A stretch of DNA of 64,000 bases, taken from NCBI GenBank assembly GCA_028386065.3, contig JAKUCV010001843.1, forward strand, positions 1 to 64,000. Direction: 5' to 3'. Positions 10,166 through 28,654 of the stretch are shown here, one piece after another. The notes under the pieces are model-generated. The model did not search any database. It was not told the DNA's origin and saw nothing but the letters and a program-made list of their open reading frames with translations. The DNA comes from Turnera subulata. Its lineage: Eukaryota > Streptophyta > Magnoliopsida > Malpighiales > Passifloraceae. The position numbers and the translations under genes were made by a program. Positions within the stretch are counted from its first letter, which is position 1; every line of letters starts with the position of its first letter.

Positions 10166-11300
10166 CCATTCATCCGAATTCCCAGCTTATCCAATCAATG
10201 TTTCAGAAAACAAGCACCTTGCATTATAGTATAAAAGACGCTTGTATATATGTCAATGAGGAGAAGACGCTTGTCAGGTTTGGCGGAGCACTTGAAGCGG
10301 CCAGGTCATGATGCAACAGTCAACGGATGCCGCCTCCTCCTACAGTGCTACTATTACGGATGAGGCCGGCACCCCTCCACGTCATCAAAGGTTTGGGCCG
10401 GAGAGTAAAGAGCCCAAATAAATATTCTTTCTCGTTATTTAGAGGATGCTCTTGGGCTCGGCTGTTTGTTAGACACATTTGGCAAAATATTGAGCCTGCC
10501 TAATTCAAATATTCATCCTCGGTTTCAACACCCACGTCACCTCATCAATTCATGCCCTTTCGTACACAACCAGTCCTCCCATCCTACGGATGAAAGAGAC
10601 CCGTTCTGCGTAGTCGTTGACTGGTCAGGTGAGTATACTCTTGCACTGCGAAGAAACGGCACCTCTTGGACCTTTGAACATTATCACTAATTCACTATCA
10701 ACTTTCTTCCCTTTTTGGTGCATCGATCAATTTTCTCTCTTTTAGGTCGCAATGAATTGATCAACATATTTCAAATTTCCAGGAAAATTTGGATTTTGGT
10801 GCGTCACTTGCTGATCATCCTGCTTGGGTTTTTTATTGATAACCTACCTAAGCAACAAATTTCTATGCCAAAGCTAAAATTAGGAAGCAGATGCTGACAA
10901 TACCTAAGATAGAAAATGTGTTCCATGGCCGAACATATGCAGCCTTTCTTACAGCCAGCGGGATCGGTCATTAACAAGATGCAATTCATCCCTATGCCCA
11001 TCTCTCTTCCTTAGTTCAGCAAGCAAAAAATTGGTCAAGGATAAAGTTCAAATTTATAGAGAGACCTGTGGAGCGGTGATGAAGTTAATTTATCAGCTTT
11101 TGAATTTCTTGGAAATCGCTATGAATTCCATACACGTGACTCCCATCTTTTAGTTTTCTACCTTGGAGTGCCAACCCGTTCTGCTTGACGGGTCCTCCAA
11201 ACAAACTTAAACAAATTCTATCTTTCCAGCAGCAACTAAGTACAGGCACGATGTTCAAAACAAAAATCAACTAACTACAGGCACTAGAATTTGTTCGCTC
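10166..11300. other. Intergenic, no gene recognised
   Basis: Contains a 74-codon open stretch on plus (10466-10690) and short minus-strand ones. None has a recognisable motif or matches the splice context of a neighbouring gene. Confidence 0.4.
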
Positions 11301-11551
11301 TCGTGTAACCAATTTTTTTTGGTTTCTCACCGGTATCCCGGGCCAGTCCACCTTTAAGGACATCAAAGGCACCAAACTAAATCCAGCTCGACTCGGGTGG
11401 AGCACCTAGATAATGGTGGGTGAGTCTCCCAAATGAGGTTTTTTGCGTACACGAGGACTCGAACCCGAGACCTCGCTTAAGCGGAACAAGTCGTTTACCA
11501 CTTGAACCAACCTCAATTAACCAACCTCAATTGGTTCGTGTTACCAATTTT
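11301..11551 (-). mobile_element. tRNA-derived SINE with target-site duplication
   Basis: Read on minus, the head has a Pol III A-box-like TGGTTCAAGTGG and a B box GGTTCGAGTCC about 35 bases later. A roughly 110-bp body follows, then an A-rich tail at the left end (11311-11320 as T on plus). The flanks TCGTGTAACCAATTTT (11301-11316) and TCGTGTTACCAATTTT (11536-11551) agree at 15 of 16 positions and are the target-site duplication, so the element itself is 11317-11535. The first 15 bp of the head (AATTGAGGTTGGTT) are present twice. A relative lies at 42780-42951. Confidence 0.85.
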
Positions 11552-11955
11552 CTAATCGTCATAGAACTTGGATTCTAGAATCCCATACATTCCGAAAACC
11601 CCAAACCCAGAATTTTCACCAGGCCATTGCTTAAAACTTTCTTACTGATCTCTGTGTGTGAGCAACCCGATACATTCAAATGGCTTGTACAGAAAATCCG
11701 ATATGTATATGGCAAGGGAGCGTATGCATCTGTTGAAGGCTTGAACCCGAAATTACTGGACTTGGGTACACGCCGAACTCATCTAGGGCTGGCCTGTGGA
11801 ACATAAATATAGGTGGTGGATGGATTGTGATACTTATGAAAAACACGGAAAAAACCTTAGGTTGACAGATAAGACTCTAACCCCAGGTCTGCCAGCACTT
11901 CTTGATCTGGAAAATGGGAGCAAAATCTATTCCTTCAGCATGCTGAATACTACAC

Positions 11956-20007
<8,052 letters not shown>

Positions 20008-20244
20008 TCTTCCAAGTCCACCAAGTCTCCAACTTCTCTGCTGGGGAGGGGTTTAAGGGTGGGGTTTTCAAACTTAATTAGAGTTGTTTTTCTTTTTTTC
20101 TTTCTTTTTCCTCTTTATATTGGGGAGGGGAATACGGATGCCCCCCCTAGTATGCAGCCATACTCTTCTTTCCTTGTCAGGGCGAAAGCGGCAAAACTAG
20201 TTGGATTGGATATTTTGTTAGTTGTTGGTTGTTTCGTTGTGTAG

Positions 20245-21834
20245 CGGGATAAGCCCTTCCGGAGTCCTATAACTTATTTCGAAATTCCATTTGAGTCCTA
20301 TAACTTCTAAATAATTGATTCGAGTCCTATAACTTTCAAAAATAACACCAATCGAGTCCTTGTCTAGTTTTCCGTCAACTTTTTGCTGACCTGGCCGTTA
20401 AGTCAATACGTGAAAAATAATATAAATTGGAAAAAAAACAAAAAGTTACAGAATTTTGAAATTTTTAAGATTAACCATTAATTAATAATAATTAGTATTT
20501 AAAACAGAAAAATCAACTTAACAAAATAAAATCCACCTATTAATTAACTTTCCAAAATTATCTACCCATTAAATCCACCCATTAAACCCATCCAATAAAT
20601 CCACCTAGTGATTAACCTAACAAAATAAAAATCCTCCCACAAAATCCCTTCACCGTCACCGGTCACCTCTCCTCCCGATTTTCCCCTCCCTCCCCCAACC
20701 TCTTCGCCCTCATCTTCCTCTCCTTACCTTCCTCCTCCCATGCCCGCCTCCTCCCTGACTCCTCCTCCCCCTTCCTCCTCGCCTCCTCCTCCCGATTCGC
20801 CCCTCCCTCCCCCCACCTCTTCGCCCTCATCCTCATCTCCTTCCCTTCCTCTTCCCGCGCCCGCCTCCTCCCTGACTCCTCCCTCTTTCCGCTTGGCCCA
20901 AACCGCATCAATTCTTCCCAAAAAAAATCGCATCAACACTGGTTAAAAAAAATCGCCATTGTTGAGCGTCACCGGATGAGAACCCAGCTGACCCGACCCA
21001 TCGAGATCCAAGGGGTGTCGCGTAGTGACCGAAAGCCCTACGCCGGCCACCATCAATGAGCTAACGGTGTGAGAGGATCAGCGTTTCTTCATTATTTCTT
21101 CCTTTCTTCCACTTCCGTCGTGTTCCCATAGTTTTTCTTCATTCTTTCTTACTTTCTTCGCCTCTGTGCTTCTATGGATTGATGGGATTCTGTGGGGTTT
21201 TTGTGTTTGATCTCAAAATGGGTTCAAAGAATTGATTTTTATTTTGTTTATTGTTGTAATAATTGGTTTTGATTTTTGGGTTTTGCGTGTGTTTGTGCTT
21301 CTATGGATAATCGATTCTTTCTTTTCCTTGTGTGCTTTCGTAGATTGTTTGGATTATGGACTATGTGGGGGTGTTTGTGTTAGATTTCAAAACAGGTTCA
21401 AAGAATCCGTTTTGATTTTTTTTAATTATTGGAACAATTGGATTCCGATTTTTTTTTCGCTGGTGTGCAGTACAAGAATATGGTGCAAGGTTCAAAGAAT
21501 GGAGATACAATTTTTTTTCTCAGTTTGTATCGTATTTAGTAGTATTTCCTTTGCTTTTTTGTTGTTTTTTTTCCTGAGTTGCCATGATTTATTTCTTTTT
21601 ATTAAAGAAAATCAAGGACAAGGATATGTTATTAAGTCTTTGACATGGCAACTGATGTGGATCTGATGTGGCCAAGAAAAGTCAAAGATAACAGAAAAAC
21701 TGGAAGGAAAACTGGACGGGGACTCGATTGGTGTTAGTTTTGAAGGTTATAGGACTCAAATCGATTGTTTAGAAGTTATAGGACTCAAATGGGATTTCGA
21801 AATAAGTTATAGGACTCCCGGTGGGCTTATCCCG
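20245..21834. mobile_element. Non-autonomous long-TIR transposon (Mutator-like)
   Basis: The ends are CGGGATAAGCCC and GGGCTTATCCCG, and the match continues inward for about 150 bp as a terminal inverted repeat. Each arm carries three spaced copies of GAGTCCTATAAC. It is flanked by an exact 8-bp target duplication TTGTGTAG (20237-20244 and 21835-21842). Long TIRs with 8-9 bp duplications suggest a Mutator-like element. Inside there is no transposase. There are instead a pyrimidine-rich segment duplicated in tandem (about 20665-20885) and a second internal duplication (about 21180-21420, with the GGTTCAAAGAAT motif twice). The interior looks like captured gene leader or intron sequence (Pack-MULE style), which is inference. 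Open frames here are compositional. Confidence 0.85.
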
Positions 21835-21965
21835 TTGTGTAGCACTTCTGTTGACTGCTTGACGACATGTCGCATGGTCATCTCTGCTTGCCTAGATTCC
21901 TGATCACACATCTTTTTTTTTTTTCCCTTTGTTCTGTTTCATTATAGTACATGGATTTTTCTTAT

Positions 21966-22320
21966 TCAACAGTCTTGATTGTAAGTTCTGTGCACAGAAT
22001 TAAGGTTATTGCTTCTTTCTATTATACTCCTTTCTCCTTGTGTATACAAATGCATATAGTGTCTCAACAATCCTTTGTAAATCCTTATGTAGGACTTAAT
22101 TGTATTCAAGCCAGAGCCATTTTCACAGTCCAAAGGAACCCAAATACACGGCAATGAAATACCACTAAGACACCGAAGATGGACTACTAAAGGGCAATCC
22201 CTAAATAAGTGAAGGATGGTTTCCTCAGCTTGAGAGCAGATAGGAACCTGAACATTTATTGGAAAAATACCCCGAAGCACTTGCCAAAGTAAATGAGGAA
22301 CCTAATCTGGTGGAATAAAT
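21966..22320 (-). pseudogene. LINE reverse-transcriptase C-terminal fragment
   Basis: The minus-strand reading LRGIFPINVQVPICSQAEE then HLFRDCPLV has the layout of the zinc-binding zf-RVT region of plant L1-type ORF2 proteins (Cys/His spaced around 'ICSQAEETILHLFRDC'). It is short and degrades on both sides, so it is a fossil fragment unrelated in position to the LINE at 54779-63387. Confidence 0.6.
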
Positions 22321-23219
22321 AAACTCCAAATTAACTACAAGACATCCCCATATGAATAGAGGGGATAAGTAATCGCTTTTGATAGTATAAGTAATGGTCT
22401 TGGCGTGAGGCCTAATGAAAAGATCAGTTTATTGAAGGGTACTTAGAGGAGTAGCCAAAATAGCATTAGCATCAACAGTGTCAAAAGAGGATGTAATGAG
22501 TGGCGCATATCCCATATACCAGTGTCAGGATCAGTGAGGAAATTAATCGCAGTAGCAATGGTTAGCCGTTCAATTTGTTTGCTAGCCGTTCAATTTGCTG
22601 ATCCTGGCTGCTTGGACCAAATTCTATGTCTTGTAAACTTGTGATTGGAATAGGAATACTTATTCTTACAACAAAATAAAACCAAATTGATCGAGTTCTA
22701 GGCAAGGAGGCTGTTCGAATCGACAGAGTCGACAGGTACCGCTCCTCTTTAGCCATTGTGCAAAGCATGAAATGTGTTAAGATATATATGACCTCGGCAA
22801 GGCATGAGAAAAACCTTAGACAGAACTTCTATATCTCTTGCATGCATATTACACAGGTGTCCGGCCTCGACATTTTGTCTTTGCCATGGCTTTAATTACT
22901 CCTCTTCTTCGTTATCCAATCTATTACAGCTAGAGGGCTTTTATATATCAATGTGAATTGAGTGCATAGTAGCTATGGAGGTGTCGTGTCGTCTTCTTCT
23001 TTTTCTTTTTTTGGGTTTTTCTCTCATAACAAGAAAGTGATGGAGAGGTTGACGATTGTATCAAATTTATGTTTACTAAAAGCAACTAGCAAAAAGGAAC
23101 TAATAATTGAACTGCAAATTAAGAGAAGTGATGCAAGGTACATAATAATTATGTGACATATAAAAAAAAACCTACCAATTAATTATAATTTTCCAGCCAG
23201 AATGGAGAATGGCAACAGT
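22321..23219. other. Intergenic, nothing recognised
   Basis: AT-rich. A 68-codon minus-strand open stretch at 22562-22768 has no recognisable motif. Confidence 0.4.
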
Positions 23220-23312
23220 GTCAAATGACGCCCAGAGTTCCCCCAAACACTTCAGTAGGGTCATTGAATAGCCCCAGTGAAGTGGTCAAGGGAACTCCAG
23301 GAGACAGCTGAC
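23220..23312 (-). ncRNA. MIR395: MIR395 precursor hairpin
   Basis: The minus strand folds into a hairpin of about 93 nt. The 3' arm (23235-23255) is the 21-nt miR395 sequence: it starts CTGAAGTGTTTGG and ends GGGAACTC. The 5' arm (23277-23298) begins GGAGTTCCC and ends CACTTCAC and pairs with it apart from one C/U mismatch and some G-U pairs. The loop is closed by TGGGG and CCCTA. The outer stem extends through GTCA/TGAC. In plants miR395 is induced by sulfate starvation and directs cleavage of ATP sulfurylase and low-affinity sulfate transporter (SULTR2;1-type) mRNAs, so this locus would act in sulfur assimilation. No second MIR395 copy was noticed nearby, although the family is often clustered. 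Confidence 0.93.
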
Positions 23313-23365
23313 GATACTCTACTATTTTAGTGTTTCTTTGACAAACACTCCTCACTTCTTGTGTA

Positions 23366-23377
23366 CATATATATAGA
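23366..23377 (-). promoter_or_regulatory. Candidate TATA box for MIR395
   Basis: CTATATATATG on the minus strand lies about 55-60 bp upstream of the 5' foot of the hairpin, a suitable distance for a Pol II primary transcript starting near 23340. Its position is the only support. Confidence 0.5.
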
Positions 23378-25099
23378 CACATAAATGCAAGTATCTCTCT
23401 GTATCTTTATTCTCATCAGTCAGTTGGAGTTGCCTTCTTGATAGTGCAGAAAGATGTGAGATGATGCATTCTTGAAGTTGAACCTAGTCAGGATTTTGGA
23501 ACGAAGAAGTATGCTCAAGATGCAAAGTGGTCACAACTCACAATGCGCTTCCAAGCTCCACCTCCTTTTTTCTGGTCTTTAAGCTACGTCTTTTTCCAAC
23601 GTTAATTTGAGGCTACAAAAACGAATGTACGAGTTTTCCAGAGTTAATAACATGAGGTATGAATAATTATTAACTTTATACAAATACGCGTCTGCCTGGA
23701 TTCATCCAGGGTTAGTAAGATTAATTAAAGAGGATGGGGATACAATGTATTATGTGATGATTCTATGTTCTGATCAGATTGGCTCATTAAGCTTTGTAGT
23801 CCTATATATCTGGATAACTGTAAATTCTTTCTGTGAATGATGAGGTAAACATAGGTTAACGCATGGTCTTTAGCAATTCAGTTGCATATCTGATTTAACA
23901 TTCTCTGAAAACGAAAGGCTGGGGCTGGATAGGGAACAGACAGAAGAAAAAGGTAACAAAAGGAATATGGCTCCTCACGCTATTATTAATCAACTCAATA
24001 TACTCCGCATTTCAGTCCAGGTTCTTTAGGTCATGTTTCGGCCTTTTAGTTCTTTCTTGTAGTCAACGAACTACCAAAATTTCCAAAAGATTGAGGAAAT
24101 CTGAAGAAGTGAATCATGCACAAAAAGAAGACTTCATTATTATTGGAAGCAATGGCATGAGGGCAACTGAGATACATACTCATACTTGTGGAAGAATTTC
24201 ACTCCACTTATACATCACTCGCTTGGCTTGGTGTCTGTCCCTTTTTCCAATGTGGATACACCATTCACAATTGTATTCCAACAATTATTTTAGATTGTAG
24301 TTTCTTCTTGAGATGAAATATTTTTGGAAATAAAATTGCTTGATTTCTCTGACATGACTGAGTGTAGTGAGTGAAGTGGATAAAATTGGTCCGGTCAGCA
24401 TTAGCATTATCATATCATGGATAACAGTATAAACCTATTGTTTATGTTGGCAGAAAAACCTGCAACCTAATTTTAAGTGTCTTTCCAGTTAGTCAAACTA
24501 CGGAATCTGTTACTAAAAGTATGCTTTGAGCTGAACAAATTTCCTTGGTATAATGTATATATACTACCAAGTGTAACTAGTACACAGGGGGTGAGGACTG
24601 ACCAGCAATATGTCGCCAACTTATGCATCATGTATCTGTGTGTTCCATCCAGGGGCAACTCTTTTCAAGACTCTTAACACCAGCCAGAAAGGCATTATGG
24701 AGAAACATTGGTCAAGGAGAGATTCAGAGGAGTAGAAAGCATAAGCAGAAGCATTTAAATTTTGGGCATTTATATGAATTTATTACGGAATATAGGCTGT
24801 TAGTTGATGAAAAGAATAATTCAGGTGGTTTTCTATTTCGAACAAGAATTTAGGGGGGTAAAATATAATTAACCCTGGTTTCACAAATTTACGGAATTTG
24901 TGGGGAATGGACCTCATGAAATCATGGTATTTCAGGACTGAACAGAACAGAAGCAAACAATCTTCGTTTACGCAGGAATATTAATATGTGATGCGATACC
25001 TGGTGCCAAAACGTCTACAACTGCAAACTCGAACAAATAGCTACAAAATATACAACAGGTGAGGCAATTCCTCTTATTTACAGCTCATAGTTCACCGTG
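23378..25099. other. Intergenic, nothing recognised
   Basis: Only short open stretches without motifs. The right end is presumably the 3' UTR and terminator of the ankyrin gene. Confidence 0.4.
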
Positions 25100-28000
25100 T
25101 TACTTGCCAAAAATAGCTTCTTTTGTCACAAGCTTGATTCCTCTCACCCACAACTCAGCCATCTCTATGCCACCTTCACAAACAAAATGAACTTCCTTGC
25201 TCTTAGTAGTTATCACATGGAACAGTCCTGGTTCTTCAACGTCCAGCTTTCTACGCCTATTCCACCTGAATTTTTCACTAGGACCAACATCAGCACCCTT
25301 GCAAACCACATTTCTCTTGCTTGACTTTCCCCACCTCAGGACTCCCGTAGCATCTACCATTCTCAGTAGTTTATAATGAGGATTTCCCTTGCCAGATTTT
25401 GTGTGCTTCTTGACCCGAGTTCCGTCCAAAACAAGCTGCCGTGCAAGCTCATCCATTATTACATTCTTTGCATCATTTCCACTGTCATTCTTCTTTACCA
25501 GCAAGAGTGCATTTTCATGTCTTGAATTCTCTATGTCACACTTTGCCCCGTAGGAGATTAGAAGTTCACACATTCTACCATTGCCTTCTTTTGCAGCTAA
25601 CATCAGAGGGGTGTATCCATCATTGTCCAAGTTATTGACATCATAACCCCTTCTGATTAGCATGGAAGCCAAATCCAAGTCTCCGCGGCGGGCTGCACGA
25701 TGTAGAGCGTGAACACCAGCAGAGTAGTTAAGCCCTTCTTCAAGTGCATACTCAAGCATCACCTTTTCAAATGCTTCCCCATTCTGGTTTGACTCTGCTA
25801 AGCTGATAGCAGTGTCACCGTATTTGTTTTGAAGCTTTACATTTGCCCCAGTATAAACAAGCAGCCTAAATGCTTCTACATGACCTTCCGCTGCAGCAAC
25901 CATAGCAGCTGAGAATCCATCACTGTCTTGTTCATCAAGATCAATATCTGAGCGCTCAACGAGCTTCCTCAAAGCCTCAACATCATTTGCTTGAACCACA
26001 GAAATCAAAGGAGAAAATACCAAGGCATTGCTTGACTTAACATCCTTCCCGGCTCGAATCACATCAACAACAGCTTGACGGAAGCCAAGTGCCCATCTAG
26101 TTGACCTTGCAATTTCACTGGCAGACTGACCAGCTGAGTTGACCAAGCCGAAATCAGCACCAGCTGTGGCTAGAATTTTTAGGCATTCCTCTTGTTTGTG
26201 CCTAACACAGATCATTAAAGCAGTTTCTCCACAATCCATTCTAGAGTTGAGATCGGAGTTGGCGAGAGTCAGCTGTTCAAGAACTTTTGCTGATCCAAGT
26301 TGTGCAGCTAGGTGCAGTGGCCGCAATTCGTTTTTGGAAGTTATGTTTACTGGAAATTCTTTATCTGCACCAGAACTTAGCAATATTGCTGCTGCTCTTG
26401 CATTATTACACAAAATGGCATGGTGAAGGAGAGTCCTTCCAAAGTGGGGGGTGTTAGGTGAGATGTGGCGGAGTAGCATGCACAATATAGCACCACTAGC
26501 TTCAAAATATTCCACAGCACACCATGAGATGCAGTAAGGCTCTGCCAGCCCTGCACCGACTCGTAATTCTTCCCCTGTGTCCATGTCCCAAGACCAAGCT
26601 CCCAGCCTCAGCTTGATGTCTGTCCTAACGCCAACCTGTTTCAATTCAAAGAGGTAATCAAACACCAATGCTAGAAATTTTTAGTTTTGGCTAAGGAAAT
26701 GTTCTGTACAGGAACTGAACAAAGAATAGAATTACTGACTGAGCCAGTTAGATTCGCTCTTTTGAGACTGTTCTTCCATGAGTATTATATAATTTTACCC
26801 TTCTAACAAAGCAAGCTTACACATTCTAATCAATAACATAAAGGTGTACTTTAAATACGGCTTATCCATTTACTGAACTAGTTCTCGGGAAATTCCATCT
26901 TTGTGATGAACTTTGTGATGATTTAGTGCAGTCATGTTTACCTGCAGTAGCAATCTAACAACAGATATCTGTCTGCTGACAACAGCCGCAGCAAGTGCAT
27001 TACAGTCCACATTCGCGTACAATGATGGCTTGGATGATTGGAGCAGCACCCTATCCATTGCATTAGCATCTACTCCACACTGCAGCCAAAGTTATAAGTA
27101 TCAGTACCACCAATCCAACATAACCTTAACTATAATTGTTCTGTTTCACCAAGTAGCTAGACACCAGAGGAAACATTTCTGTAGGAACTGAAATAGGTAC
27201 CTCTATAAGCGTCTTTACAACATTGACAAAACCCCGGCAACAGGCAGAGACAAGTGCGTGGACAGCAACTTGTGGTCGTATCAGGTCAGACCCCATGAGA
27301 AGCTCTGCCTGCCTGGCCTCCCCCAGGTAGCTTGCCTCTAATAAGGCCTCCTCGCATGCATCCTGAGATGCTCCACCTTTCACTAGCACATCCAATATAT
27401 CCACATGCCCCTCCCTCACCGCAGCAGTCGTTGCATACCCTCGAAACAGTTTCTGGTTCACATTGGCTCCAAGATTCTATCACAAAAACAGACCAAACAC
27501 TAATTATGGTATTGTCTTTAATTAACCCTGTTCCCTACCAATTGTCCAATAATTCTTTGCTTCATTAAACGGTATATTTCAAACTGTAATTTGCTGGCTT
27601 CAGAAAAGAAGTACATCATAGTAGAAGGCATATATTCTCATGGTTCATGACTGAGCCAATATTTTAGATTAATTTTGACGGCTTCGATGATGATTTCAGC
27701 GGATAATGCTGGACTTCTCTGAGCACGTGGAATAGTCAAGAATCCAAAGCTATCCAGCTGTGGGATTAGCCTTCATAATCAATAAAAGACAAGAAAATCT
27801 GCAGGCGTTACTTATTCCAAAGAAAAATTAAAAACATAAAAAAATCCACAGGCGTCACCCACTCCTCAGGTTCTGTCAGGAATTGGAGTGTACGCAATAG
27901 GTTGGCGTAGATGTAAAACACAAAATCAGCTAAAAAAATCGCAAAATATTTACTGTATTATTAGTATTAAGGACAATAAAAACTAGTATTTATTATGATC

Positions 28001-28247
28001 ATCTCTCTGCATTTAGTTCATCTCTTAAACGTGTTCAAGTTTAAAATTTGAACTTAACGTTCTAATTACTTGTTGAATGAGAAGATTACCGAAAATTTGC
28101 TACCCCTAGCCACTGTACGTATATGCCCTCTGCTAGACTCGATGAATATTCCGTCGATCATACTAGCTACCAGAACTATAGTTTTTTTCTCCAGCACTAA
28201 TTCACTTCTCTTTTTGGTCAAAACTGGATTAATTAGTCTAAGAAAAC

Positions 28248-28318
<71 letters not shown>

Positions 28319-28654
28319 AAGTATTATTACCAGCAACTTCCTGACAAGAGTCACGTTGCCGGCATGAGCGGCTAGGAACAGCGCGGTAACGTCTGTCCTG
28401 AACTCCTCGTACACAACGTCAACTTCATGGGCCGACTGGTCGTGCAACACAACCTCGGTCTTCTTCGACTTGAGGCTCACCGTTCCGATGAAGTTGACGT
28501 CCACAAAAGGGTCGGCCAAGCTCTCCGATACCAGTTTCGCGTCGTTGACGTGTGACGCATCGACCAAACGCTGCGAAACCTGCGACCGGTAGTCGATGGG
28601 GAAGACTTGTTTCCCGGCGAGGAATCCTGGGCCGGAGTTGCCAAACACTGTCAT
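25100..28654 (-). CDS. Ankyrin-repeat protein
   Basis: Four coding exons: complement(join(25100..26635, 26942..27079, 27201..27476, 28331..28654)), 757 aa, every intron phase 0 and GT-AG. Ankyrin repeats run from about residue 90 to about 620, with recognisable units such as TALFLAAHAGNVTLVRKLL, RTLLHHAILCNNARAAAILL and TPLMLAAKEGNGRMCELLI. The C-terminal 130 residues are basic and lack repeats (KGNPHYKLLRMVDATGVLRW, then a block ending ELWVRGIKLVTKEAIFG). This tail resembles the PH-like ends of some plant ankyrin proteins, which is inference. No transmembrane helix or DHHC motif is visible, so it is a soluble protein and neither an ACD6-type nor a palmitoyltransferase member. The intron 1 donor is followed after 13 bp by an (AAT)n tract. 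Partner and role are unknown. Confidence 0.9.
28248..28317. repeat. (AAT)n microsatellite, about 23 units
   Basis: An uninterrupted AAT trinucleotide run of about 70 bp, inside intron 1 of the ankyrin gene, ending 13 bp from the 5' splice site. Confidence 0.98.

Noticed and set aside
20663..20946. Open frames rich in Glu/Arg or Pro/Ser on both strands
   Set aside because: A purine/pyrimidine-biased tandem duplication inside the transposon. Composition explains them.
22562..22768. 68-codon minus-strand frame (MLCTMAKEERYLS...)
   Set aside because: No recognisable domain and no supporting gene structure around it.
28238..28330. Poly-leucine/tyrosine frames next to the ankyrin exon
   Set aside because: Translation of the (AAT)n microsatellite in intron 1.
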